DNA of 64,000 nt. It comes from Flavobacteriales bacterium UBA4110 (GTDB lineage: Bacteria; Bacteroidota; Bacteroidia; Flavobacteriales; Weeksellaceae). The notes under the pieces were generated by a model. It saw only the letters and a list, made by a program, of their open reading frames with translations, did no database searches and had not been told where the DNA came from. Within the stretch, counting starts at the first letter, position 1; each line of letters begins with the position of its first letter. The stretch covers positions 54,028 through 118,027 of the forward strand of contig DFXK01000006.1 in assembly GCA_002383165.1 (NCBI GenBank), given 5' to 3'. Below are positions 35,293 to 42,395 of this stretch, one piece after another. The translations under genes and the position numbers were made by a program.

Positions 35293-36122
35293 TATTGGAA
35301 ATTTTTGGCAACGCCGTTATACATCATATAAATCGAAAGTAGTGTGATTACAATCGCAAAAAATGTCTTTAGTTTTTTTGTCTTGGAAACCATCAAAGTT
35401 TTAGAACCGATGAAACTGCCAACTACAACGCCAATCAGAACTGGAGCTGCGATCACGGGAATAATCTGACCTCTCTGGAAATAAATCAAAGCGCCCGCAA
35501 CTGCCGTCACACCAATCATAAAGTTACTTGTTGTAGTAGAAACTTTGAAAGGTAATTTCATCATATTATCCATTGCCAAAACCTTCAAAGCACCAGAACC
35601 AATTCCTAAAAGCCCAGACATTGCGCCTGCAAAAACCATCATCAGGAATCCGGGAACACTGTTTCTGGCAGCATAATTTTTGATGCCGTCTTTGTCCGGA
35701 AATGTTCCATAGAGTTTTAGTTTATGTTCCAAGCTGCCTTTTATTAGCTCTTCCTGATGATCAGGTTTCCCTCGTAGATTCAATAAAACTGTCAAAATCA
35801 AGATACTGGCGAAAATAATTCCAATGGTATTAGGATTGAGAAATCCTGAGACCAATGCGCCCACTACAGCGCCCATTGTGGTGGCAATTTCAAGAAACAT
35901 CCCGATCCGCATATTGGTAAAACCTTCTTTTACAAAAGCCACTGCTGCTCCAGAAGAAGTTCCAATAACCGAGATAAGAGAAGCGCCAATCGCGTAATGC
36001 ATCGGAACACCAAAACCAAGTGTAAGAAGAGGAATAATGATGACACCGCCGCCCAAACCTGTGAGAGAACCCATCAATCCGGCAGCTATGGCTCCAATGA
36101 ATAGAATTATGATTTCTGACAT
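35292..36122 (-). CDS. TauE/SafE family anion permease
   Basis: 276 residues, about eight transmembrane helices, with the two family repeats: AAGLMGSLTGLGGGVIIIPLLTLGFGVPMHYAIGASLISV and AGAMSGLLGIGSGALKVLAMDNMMKLPFKVSTTTSNFMIGVTA. The family exports or takes up sulfite, sulfoacetate and similar organosulfur anions; the substrate is not evident. A TATATTTG element ends 4 bases before the ATG. Confidence 0.92.
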   Translation of the reverse strand: MSEIIILFIGAIAAGLMGSLTGLGGGVIIIPLLTLGFGVPMHYAIGASLISVIGTSSGAAVAFVKEGFTNMRIGMFLEIATTMGAVVGALVSGFLNPNTIGIIFASILILTVLLNLRGKPDHQEELIKGSLEHKLKLYGTFPDKDGIKNYAARNSVPGFLMMVFAGAMSGLLGIGSGALKVLAMDNMMKLPFKVSTTTSNFMIGVTAVAGALIYFQRGQIIPVIAAPVLIGVVVGSFIGSKTLMVSKTKKLKTFFAIVITLLSIYMMYNGVAKNFQ

Positions 36123-36126
36123 AACA

Positions 36127-36134
36127 CAAATATA
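36127..36134 (-). promoter_or_regulatory. -7 element (TATATTTG) 5 bases from the TauE/SafE start codon
   Basis: On the minus strand the final G (36127) is 5 bases before the A of the ATG (36122), the same geometry as at 28206 and 52006. Confidence 0.55.
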
Positions 36135-36255
36135 GACTTTTGAGCAGTATTTTTCCGTGCAAAAAATATTTTTTTCAAAATAATTAATTCATATATAGTT
36201 GATTAATATTATAGGAATTGACTTTTTTAATTATTCCGAAAGGGCGGTTTTAGGA

Positions 36256-36287
36256 TTGTATTTTACATAATATTTTGAGTATTTTTG
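36256..36287 (+). promoter_or_regulatory. flavobacterial promoter for the DUF1543 gene
   Basis: TTG at 36256-36258, 21-base spacer, TATTTTTG at 36280-36287. Lies 18 bases before the chosen start at 36305 and excludes the in-frame ATG at 36275, which is inside the promoter. Confidence 0.65.
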
Positions 36288-36304
36288 TGAAACATTTTGT
36301 CGGA

Positions 36305-36838
36305 ATGAAATTATTCTACGTTATTCTTGGCGCAACACCCAAAGGCAGAAATATCGAACAACACGATGTTTTTTTCGGAATTGCAGAACGTTTTGAGGAT
36401 CTGATTCCTGAGATGAAAAAATTTTGGTCCGATGCCAGAATCCATATCGATTGTTATCAGGAGGTTCGGTTTGCGGATGGTTATGAAGTTCAAATTGTTC
36501 CAAAAAAAAATGAAAATTCTGAATTTCAATTATTCTTCATCAATCTGGGAGGCTACAAACCTGGCTGTTTTGAAGAGTTTCACGAGCAGCATTTGATAGT
36601 TGGGAAGTCACTCAGCGATGTTATCAAAAGAGTAAAACAAACTCCATTTTATAAAACAATGGGTTTTAAAAACGCTACAAGTCATGTTGATGACAAGCAC
36701 GGTGTAGATATTGATGATATTTATAATGTAAATGATTTATTATCAAGAGACGTCAAAGAAAAATATTCCATTATTCTGGAAAAATCTGATGCTGAAAATC
36801 AGGAAAATAAAATGAAAATCGGATACATAAAAGTTTAG
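36305..36838 (+). CDS. DUF1543 domain-containing protein
   Basis: 177 residues from MKLFYVILGATPKGRNIEQHDVFFGIAERFEDLIPEMKKFW. The N-terminal ILGATPKGRNIEQHDVFF and the second module FFINLGGYKPGCFEEFHEQHLIVGKSLSDVIKRVKQTPFYK are the two repeated DUF1543 halves, each with G-x-NxExHD/H-like motifs. Function unknown. Cytosolic by sequence. Six bases before the next gene. Confidence 0.85.
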   Translation: MKLFYVILGATPKGRNIEQHDVFFGIAERFEDLIPEMKKFWSDARIHIDCYQEVRFADGYEVQIVPKKNENSEFQLFFINLGGYKPGCFEEFHEQHLIVGKSLSDVIKRVKQTPFYKTMGFKNATSHVDDKHGVDIDDIYNVNDLLSRDVKEKYSIILEKSDAENQENKMKIGYIKV

Positions 36839-36843
36839 TAACT

Positions 36844-37284
36844 ATGAGAATATGGCTATTTATTCTAATTTGTACATCGTCAATACTTTATGCTCAAAAA
36901 TCCGACGAAGATTCTGTAAAAAAAGCAGTTAATCAATTGTTTATAGCGATGAAAACTTCTGACTCTATTTTGATTAGGAAATCGTTTTCGAAAAATGCTG
37001 TTTTGCAGACGATAACCAAGACTGGCGAAGTCAAAAATGAAAATATTAATGATTTTGTGTTAAGTATTTCTAAAGCTGAAAAGCAAAGTCTGGAGGAAAG
37101 AATCAAATTTTCAAATATCTTGATTGACGGAAATCTGGCTTCGGTTTGGGCGCCTTATGAGTTTTATTACAAAAGTCAGTTCTCGCATTGCGGAGTCAAT
37201 TCTTTTCAATTGGTAAAGTCGAATAACGAATGGAAAATCCAATACATTATTGATACCAGAAGAAAAGAAAATTGCAAAAAATAA
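36844..37284 (+). CDS. exported NTF2-like/lumazine-binding-fold protein
   Basis: 146 residues: signal peptide MRIWLFILICTSSILYAQ, then a single NTF2-like domain (VKKAVNQLFIAMKTSDSILIRKSFSKNAVLQTI ... ASVWAPYEFYYKSQFSHCGVNSFQLVKSNNEWKIQYIIDTRR). Such domains bind small ligands or act as enzymes of varied kind; no catalytic set is obvious. It precedes purK by 31 bases and may be cotranscribed with DUF1543 and purK. Confidence 0.75.
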   Translation: MRIWLFILICTSSILYAQKSDEDSVKKAVNQLFIAMKTSDSILIRKSFSKNAVLQTITKTGEVKNENINDFVLSISKAEKQSLEERIKFSNILIDGNLASVWAPYEFYYKSQFSHCGVNSFQLVKSNNEWKIQYIIDTRRKENCKK

Positions 37285-37315
37285 AGTAAATCTAAAAATA
37301 AAAGAAAGTAAAAAA

Positions 37316-38425
37316 ATGAAAATCGGAATTTTAGGAGGTGGACAATTGGGAAGAATGTTCATTCAGGAAGCATTAAAATATGATGACGAATTCTATGTTC
37401 TAGACCCAAATCCAGAATGTTCTTGTGCTAATATTTCTCATTTTACAAAAGGAGATTTCAATGATTATGATACGGTTTTGGACTTCGGAAGAGACAAAGA
37501 TGTTGTCACGATTGAAATCGAACACGTGAATGCAGATGCGCTGGAAGAACTGGAAAATCAAGGTGTGAGAGTGATTCCGAATTCTAAAATTATAAAAATT
37601 ATTCAGCAGAAGATTCTTCAAAAACAATTCTACGAAGAAAATCGAATTCCTTCTCCAGAATTCGAAATTATGGATGGAAGTGAGGATGAAATAAAAATCC
37701 AAATTCCTTTCGTTCAAAAACTGAATACTGGTGGTTACGACGGAAAAGGCGTTCAATTGCTTCGCTCGAATGACGATTGGAGAAATCTTTGGACTCAGGA
37801 ATCTGTTTTGGAAAACTTGGTGGATATTGACAAAGAATTATCTGTAATTGTTGCTAAAAACGAAAACGGTGAAGTGAAAACTTTTCCAGTGACAGAAATG
37901 GTTGCAGATCCAAAACTGAATCTTTTAGATTTTAATATTTGTCCAGCTGATATTTCGGCAGAAACTCAGAAACAGATTGATGTGATTGCTAGTCAATTCA
38001 TCAGAAGTGCAGATTCTGCAGGACTTTTCGCGATTGAATTGTTCCTAGATAAAAATGGAAAGGTTTGGGTTAATGAAACGGCGCCAAGACTTCATAATTC
38101 TGGACATCAATCGCAGGAAGGTAATTCAAATTCTCAGTTTGAGCAGTTTTACAGAGTAGTGACAAATCTACCTTTAGCGGATACAGAAGTTTTCGGGTTT
38201 TCAGGAATGCTGAATCTTGTCGGGGAAGACAATTATTCAGGAAACGTGAAATATGAGGGTCTGGAAGAAGTTCTCAAACTTCCAAAAACCTACGTTCATC
38301 TTTATGGAAAAAAAGAAACCAAACCCGGAAGAAAAATGGGACACATTAATGTTCTGGCGGATTCCAGGGAAGAGCTGATGGAAAAGCTAATTCATATAAA
38401 ATCTCTGGTGAGCGTTATTGCATAA
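37316..38425 (+). CDS. purK: 5-(carboxyamino)imidazole ribonucleotide synthase
   Basis: Purine biosynthesis: ATP-dependent carboxylation of aminoimidazole ribonucleotide to N5-CAIR. 369 residues from MKIGILGGGQLGRMFIQEAL (37316); an upstream in-frame ATG at 37250 overlaps the previous gene and is rejected. ATP-grasp features: QKLNTGGYDGKGVQLL, ELSVIVAKNENGEVKTFPVTE, ETAPRLHNSGHQS. Its partner enzyme purE is at 40035, not adjacent. A strong terminator follows. Confidence 0.97.
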   Translation: MKIGILGGGQLGRMFIQEALKYDDEFYVLDPNPECSCANISHFTKGDFNDYDTVLDFGRDKDVVTIEIEHVNADALEELENQGVRVIPNSKIIKIIQQKILQKQFYEENRIPSPEFEIMDGSEDEIKIQIPFVQKLNTGGYDGKGVQLLRSNDDWRNLWTQESVLENLVDIDKELSVIVAKNENGEVKTFPVTEMVADPKLNLLDFNICPADISAETQKQIDVIASQFIRSADSAGLFAIELFLDKNGKVWVNETAPRLHNSGHQSQEGNSNSQFEQFYRVVTNLPLADTEVFGFSGMLNLVGEDNYSGNVKYEGLEEVLKLPKTYVHLYGKKETKPGRKMGHINVLADSREELMEKLIHIKSLVSVIA

Positions 38426-38431
38426 AAAAGT

Positions 38432-38461
38432 AAAGCAAGGTTTTTGACCTTGCTTTTTTTT
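38432..38461 (+). terminator. Rho-independent terminator of purK
   Basis: AAAGCAAGGT, loop, ACCTTGCTTT followed by eight T. Six bases after the stop. Confidence 0.93.
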
Positions 38462-38478
38462 GTTATAAAAAATGAAAA

Positions 38479-38979
38479 TTATTTTGCTTTCATTTTCTCA
38501 AGTGTATTATTGTAAGCTTCTTTAGTATCATCTGCTGCTTTCTTGCTGGCTGCTTTTGCATCTTGCGTTGTTTTATTGATAGCTTCTTTGGTATCCTGAG
38601 CTGCATCTTTCATGTCTTGTTTGGCATTTTCAGCGGCAACTTTTGTTTTGTCTACAGCCTGATCTACTCCATCTTTAGCATCTTGCGCGGCATTTCCCAT
38701 TGCTGCTTTTGCATTGTCCCAAGCCGTATTAGCATCAGCTAAAGCTTTTCTGGAAGCAGCTTCAGCTTGTTTGTCTCCTCTTTTTATGGCAGCGTCTAGA
38801 TCAGCTTGAGCTTTGTCTACAGCAGCTTTTGCATCGGTTTCTGATAGGGTAGAAGTTTCTGAAGTTACGACCGCAACTGTATCGTTGTTATTATCTGTCA
38901 CAACCGTTTTTTCCTGTTTGGTACAAGATGTTGCGAACAATAATGCAGCTGCGGAAGCTGTAAGCATTAAATTTTTCAT
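38479..38979 (-). CDS. Ala/Lys/Asp-rich LEA-like lipoprotein
   Basis: 166 residues. Signal and lipobox-like MKNLMLTASAAALLFATSC, an acidic/Thr linker, then about 110 residues of 11-mer helical repeats rich in Ala, Lys, Asp and Gln (AAENAKQDMKDAAQDTKEAINKTT and similar), resembling late-embryogenesis-abundant group 3 or apolipoprotein-like amphipathic helices. Homologs are linked to desiccation or envelope stress in other bacteria, but no direct evidence exists here. Monocistronic, converging on purK. Confidence 0.75.
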   Translation of the reverse strand: MKNLMLTASAAALLFATSCTKQEKTVVTDNNNDTVAVVTSETSTLSETDAKAAVDKAQADLDAAIKRGDKQAEAASRKALADANTAWDNAKAAMGNAAQDAKDGVDQAVDKTKVAAENAKQDMKDAAQDTKEAINKTTQDAKAASKKAADDTKEAYNNTLEKMKAK

Positions 38980-39038
38980 AGTAAGAAATTTATAAATGTT
39001 GTTTGTAATTTTTACTTATCAATTTAATTGCCAATTTT

Positions 39039-39515
39039 TTATGAATGATTAATTTTTTGTTGTTTGAACATCCCAGGTTTATAATTGATAATGAAAACGC
39101 CACTGATTATTAATGCTGTAGCAATGATGAATTTCTCTGAAATTACTTCACCTAAAATCAACCAACTCAGGAAAATACTGATAATTGTATTGACATAAGA
39201 TAACATCGAAACTTGCGTTGGGAGCAACGTTTTTAATAAATAATTATAGGCGAAAAAAGTCAACACAGAACCGAAAATTGCTAAGTAAATAATCGCTGAA
39301 ATACTTTTTACAGACCAAGCTGAAATATCAATCTTATCAGAAAATGTGAACGCAAAAATCAACTGAACAATCCCAGCCCAAGCGAATTGATAAAAGAGAT
39401 TCAGGAAAAGATTGTTGTTTTGAACGTGTAGCTTTTTCGTGTAGATCGTTCCGCTTGCCCAGCAAAATATAGCTAAAATCAGAATTAATAATCCATTTCT
39501 GTATTCCGGAATCAT
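39039..39515 (-). pseudogene. EamA/DMT transporter, C-terminal half (split from 39520-39948)
   Basis: 158 residues from ATG at 39515 (MIPEYRNGLLILILAIFCWASG), or 159 from a TTG. Five membrane helices form the second EamA domain: FCWASGTIYTKKLHVQN, FAWAGIVQLIFAF, AIIYLAIFGSVLTFFAYNYLLK, SMLSYVNTIISIFLSWLILGEVI, FIIATALIISGVFIINY. The first half is encoded just upstream in another frame. A normal DMT permease of about 300 residues is split by a one-base shift near 39520, or the pair is genuinely two five-helix proteins. The ATG follows the first half's TGA after four bases. Confidence 0.7.
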
Positions 39516-39519
39516 CAAA

Positions 39520-39948
39520 TCATTTGATTCCGTCCCAGAAAATAAATAAAATACCAGAAAATCCCATCAATAAACCAATCAAAGTTCTGAAAGTGAATTT
39601 TTCCATGCCAATAATCATACTTCCGATAAAGATAAAAACTGGAGAAAGTGCACTGATTAGTGACGTTAAACTACTGGTCAATTCTTTCTCTGCAACCGTT
39701 GTCAAACCATTGGCACCAATCAACATCAATGAAGCTAAAATAATTTGAACTCTGAAGTTTTTCCAGCCAATCCATTTCAGATTTTTTTTGTAAATCAGAA
39801 TAGGTAACAAAATCAATGATGCTAGAAACTGACGAAAGCCCGCAACAAACCAAGGCGGAACAGTTTCTACACCTATTTTGATACCGAGGAAAGTAGTTCC
39901 CCAAACGATGGCGACAATGCAAATGGCGATAATGGTTTTGGAATTCAA
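39520..39948 (-). pseudogene. EamA/DMT transporter, N-terminal half
   Basis: First EamA domain, five helices: TIIAICIVAIVWGTTFLGIKIGVETVPPWFVAGFRQFLASLILLPILIY ... SSLTSLISALSPVFIFIGSMIIGMEKFTFRTLIGLLMGFSGILFIFWDGIK, then TGA. The likely start is TTG at 39948 (MNSKTIIAICIV), as family members usually begin; an ATG at 39999 would add 17 residues and leave only 35 bases to the divergent purE start. See the C-terminal half for the split. Confidence 0.7.
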
Positions 39949-40006
39949 AGCTGAAAATATAAGTAACAAAGATATTTCAAAAACTTCGGTTTTGCGCATA
40001 AATCTT

Positions 40007-40014
40007 TATCTTTG
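40007..40014 (+). promoter_or_regulatory. -7 element (TATCTTTG) for purE
   Basis: 21 bases before the purE ATG. The nearest TTG (39992) is only 12 bases away, shorter than the usual spacer. Confidence 0.45.
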
Positions 40015-40034
40015 AACATCTAATAAAAAATGAA

Positions 40035-40538
40035 ATGGTCGGAATAATAATGGGCAGCCAAAGCGATTTGCCAATAATGCAACAAGCTGCAGATTTTCTC
40101 AAATCTCTAGAAATCCCTTACGAATTAACAGTCGTTTCTGCACACAGAACGCCGGAACGTATGTTCGATTATGCAAAAACAGCGAAAGAAAGAGGTTTGA
40201 AAGTTATTATCGCTGGAGCTGGCGGTGCGGCGCATCTTCCTGGGATGGTTGCCAGTTGCACGACTTTACCAGTCATTGGTGTTCCTATTTTGTCCAGCAA
40301 TTCTATCGATGGTTGGGATTCAGTTTTATCAATTTTGCAAATGCCTTCCGGTATTCCTGTGGCGACAGTTGCTCTGAATGGTGCGACAAATGCTGGAATT
40401 CTCGCTGCAAAAATCATTGGAACTTCCGATTCTCAAGTTTCTGAAAGATTACAAAAATATCAAGATTCATTGAAAGATAAAGTTCTTGGAACAGTAGAAG
40501 ACATCAAGAAACAGCATCCGAATCAGTTTGATAAATAG
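40035..40538 (+). CDS. purE: 5-(carboxyamino)imidazole ribonucleotide mutase
   Basis: Converts N5-CAIR to CAIR, following PurK. 167 residues, class I PurE length. Seen: VGIIMGSQSDLPIMQQAADFL, VVSAHRTPERMFDYAKTA, IAGAGGAAHLPGMVAS, LPVIGVPI and the 40s loop SIDGWDSVLSILQMPSGIPVATVAL. It is a single gene followed by a dispersed repeat. The ATG at 40030 is out of frame. Confidence 0.97.
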   Translation: MVGIIMGSQSDLPIMQQAADFLKSLEIPYELTVVSAHRTPERMFDYAKTAKERGLKVIIAGAGGAAHLPGMVASCTTLPVIGVPILSSNSIDGWDSVLSILQMPSGIPVATVALNGATNAGILAAKIIGTSDSQVSERLQKYQDSLKDKVLGTVEDIKKQHPNQFDK

Positions 40539-40543
40539 AATGA

Positions 40544-40626
40544 TTTGGGCAGCTTAATCCGTCTTCCGCTCCCGCTTTTTTCTTTTTTGTGAAAAAAGAA
40601 AAAGAGCTCCGCTCAAGCCGGGCTGC
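40544..40626. repeat. dispersed imperfect palindrome, GGGCAGC...GGGCTGC family, copy 2
   Basis: TTTGGGCAGCTTAATCCGTC to CGCTCAAGCCGGGCTGC, with a long inner A/T palindrome (CTTTTTTCTTTTTTGTG / AAAAAAGAAAAAGAG). Lies between convergent purE and tyrA. Confidence 0.8.
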
Positions 40627-40670
40627 AGCTTAGACATAAAAACAATATTTTCATACAAAAACGCAATATT

Positions 40671-40714
40671 GTCATTCTGTAGGAATTTCTACGTCTAGAT
40701 TCCTTCGGAATGAC
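40671..40714. repeat. short palindrome GTCATTC...GAATGAC between purE and tyrA
   Basis: Inverted ends with inner TAGGAATTTCTACG and AGATTCCTTCG. Same ends as the element at 9993. Lies 9 bases after the tyrA stop on the minus strand and could act as its 3' hairpin. Confidence 0.65.
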
Positions 40715-40722
40715 AAATAAAG

Positions 40723-41568
40723 CTATTTATCCAAAATCCCCCGAATCTTATTAGCATTCAAAATCAATTCTTCTAGATAATCAAAATTCTCCTTCTCCAA
40801 AGCAGATTTGAATTTTCTAAGCTGCGAAATATGTTCGTTCAAAACATCCAAAACATTTTCCTTGTTTTGACGGAAAATCGGAACCCACATTTCAGGATGA
40901 GATTTTGCCAAACGAACGGTGCTCGAAAAACCAGAACTTGCCAATTGAAAAATAGTTTCTTCTTCACGTTCTTTTTCCAAAACTGTATTGGCTAAAGCGT
41001 AAGACGTAATATGCGAAATGTGTGAAATGTAAGCCGTGTGAATATCGTGAGCATCAGCATTCATATAAATGGGATGCATTTCCAAAGCTTCAATCACTTT
41101 TTCTACAATTTCTAAAGCATTTTCGTCAGATTCTTCTTTGTTACAAATCACGGCTGCTTTGTCTGTAAAACTGTCTTTAGTTGCAGCATTTGGACCAGAA
41201 TTTTCCGTTCCCCACATCGGGTGGAAAGCTACAAAACGTTTTCTGTTTGGATGATTTTTGATTGAATCTACAATTCCGGATTTCGTAGAACCAACATCCA
41301 TCACCACCTGTTTTTCATTAATCAAATCCAAAACATCAGGTAATATTTTCTTGGCAGAATCTACGGGAATAGAAATGATAATTAATTCTGAATTCTTGAT
41401 TCCTGCTTCAAAATCTGCTTTTTCATCAATAATATTGAGTTCGAGAGCTTTTTTGAGATTTTCTTCATTTTGGTCTATTCCGCAAACAAAGTCTGTGAAG
41501 TTTTTTTCTTTTAATTTCAACGCAATGGAACCTCCAATTAATCCGGTTCCTATAATTCCTATTTTCAT
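40723..41568 (-). CDS. tyrA: prephenate dehydrogenase
   Basis: Converts prephenate to 4-hydroxyphenylpyruvate in tyrosine synthesis using NAD(P). 281 residues. Rossmann start MKIGIIGTGLIGGSIALKLKEKN, VVMDVGSTKSGIVDSI, FVAFHPMWGTENSGPNAA (prephenate-site His), YISHISHITSYALANTV with catalytic-type His. No chorismate mutase or ACT domain, so no built-in Tyr feedback site is visible. Instead the 5' leader on the minus strand carries a Tyr-codon leader peptide and an intrinsic terminator (41645-41790), which indicates control by transcription attenuation. Confidence 0.95.
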   Translation of the reverse strand: MKIGIIGTGLIGGSIALKLKEKNFTDFVCGIDQNEENLKKALELNIIDEKADFEAGIKNSELIIISIPVDSAKKILPDVLDLINEKQVVMDVGSTKSGIVDSIKNHPNRKRFVAFHPMWGTENSGPNAATKDSFTDKAAVICNKEESDENALEIVEKVIEALEMHPIYMNADAHDIHTAYISHISHITSYALANTVLEKEREEETIFQLASSGFSSTVRLAKSHPEMWVPIFRQNKENVLDVLNEHISQLRKFKSALEKENFDYLEELILNANKIRGILDK

Positions 41569-41644
41569 CTGTAAATTCCTATTTATTATTCTGTCAGATG
41601 GAACGTAAAGCGTTTCATCTATAATATTTTTCTATTAATAATTT

Positions 41645-41678
41645 AAAACAAAAAACCCCGTCATCAGGACGAGGTTTT
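41645..41678 (-). terminator. attenuator terminator in the tyrA leader
   Basis: On the minus strand AAAACCTCGTC, loop CTGAT, GACGGGGTTTT then TT, G, TTTT. 11 bp stem with one GU pair. It ends 77 bases before the tyrA start, so it must be bypassed for tyrA expression. Confidence 0.85.
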
Positions 41679-41704
41679 GATATTTGTACATACGAATCCT
41701 AATC

Positions 41705-41755
41705 CTACTTCAGGGTTTGAATAACGTAATAATATGCTCTGTTTATTGTTTTCAC
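41705..41755 (-). CDS. tyrosine leader peptide of the tyrA attenuator
   Basis: 16-codon ORF starting GTG: MKTINRAYYYVIQTLK, with consecutive Tyr codons TAT TAT TAC (41734-41726). It starts 5 bases after the -7 element and stops just before AGGATTAGGATT (41706-41695), which can pair with the terminator's 5' arm AAAACCTCGTCCT (10 of 12 positions, one of them GU). Stalling at Tyr codons would leave that segment free and open the terminator; a ribosome at the stop codon would cover it. Role inferred from arrangement. Confidence 0.8.
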   Translation of the reverse strand: MKTINRAYYYVIQTLK

Positions 41756-41759
41756 AAAA

Positions 41760-41790
41760 CGAAGATAGAAATTAATTTTCTAAAATTCAA
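41760..41790 (-). promoter_or_regulatory. promoter of the tyrA leader transcript
   Basis: Minus strand TTG (41790-41788), 20-base spacer, TATCTTCG (41767-41760), one mismatch to TANNTTTG. Same form as the threonine leader promoter. The remainder of the 41569-42014 gap holds the attenuator and an inverted repeat. Confidence 0.7.
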
Positions 41791-41810
41791 ATTAAAAACT
41801 TTATAATTTA

Positions 41811-41886
41811 CCACATATACACATAGTTTTCTAGGCTATTTGAGCTAAAATAGCTATTCGGATTTTAATTCTATGTGCCTATGTGG
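41811..41886. repeat. nested inverted repeat (CACATAG...CTATGTG)
   Basis: Outer arms CCACATATACACATAG (41811-41826) and CTATGTGCCTATGTGG (41871-41886), two mismatches; inner arms GCTATTT (41835-41841) and AAATAGC (41848-41854). Looks like a mobile or dispersed palindromic element between the tyrA leader and the gene at 42015. Confidence 0.75.
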
Positions 41887-42014
41887 CTTTATTCTATGGA
41901 TTGGAAACAATTAATGTGGATTGAATATAAGATAACCAAAGACTTGTTGTATCAATTAGAAAAAATAGGACAAAAATCCCACCAAATAATAGATAAGAAT
42001 ATTTTGTCAGATCA

Positions 42015-42386
42015 TTATTTTAATTTTTTCAAGCTAGTAAACTCAGCGTTTTCCTTGCATTTAGAATAATTAACCTCGATTCTCGGATTGTTTTTTGGAT
42101 AAAGCAAAAGATATTTTGGACAAGGTTTTTCTTGGGCTTTGCTTCTGTCAAAATCAATTTTTCCGCCAGCGATAATGCTGTCTTTCAAGAATTGTTCTGA
42201 GATTTTGTTAAGTTCCATTTCCGTTTTGAAAGTGGGAGAATAGGTAAAATCTTTGGTCAAAGTTTCCGCAATTACTCTGTCATTCGGGAAATAAGAGCAA
42301 CTTGTCCCTTTTTGATTAAGTATGAAAAATACGATTAACAAGCCTGGAACCAGACCGATAGCGTAGAATTTTAATTTTTTTAGCAT
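42015..42386 (-). CDS. small single-span membrane protein of unknown function
   Basis: 123 residues. N-terminal membrane helix (LKFYAIGLVPGLLIVFFILNQKG), then a mostly soluble domain with four Cys (SCSYFPNDRVIAETL, EKPCPKYLLLYP, YSKCKENAEF). Loosely resembles flavobacterial DUF4258-type small proteins (GxxxGLxxxFFxxxxxxxxxYxPNxRV), but I am not certain. Ends 9 bases from the ald stop-side start region and is probably transcribed after ald. Confidence 0.6.
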   Translation of the reverse strand: MLKKLKFYAIGLVPGLLIVFFILNQKGTSCSYFPNDRVIAETLTKDFTYSPTFKTEMELNKISEQFLKDSIIAGGKIDFDRSKAQEKPCPKYLLLYPKNNPRIEVNYSKCKENAEFTSLKKLK

Positions 42387-42395
42387 TAATTAAAT

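Noticed and set aside
41875..42069. 64-codon plus-strand ORF downstream of the tyrA leader
   Set aside because: Its beginning lies in the nested inverted repeat and its end overlaps the coding end of the 42015 gene.
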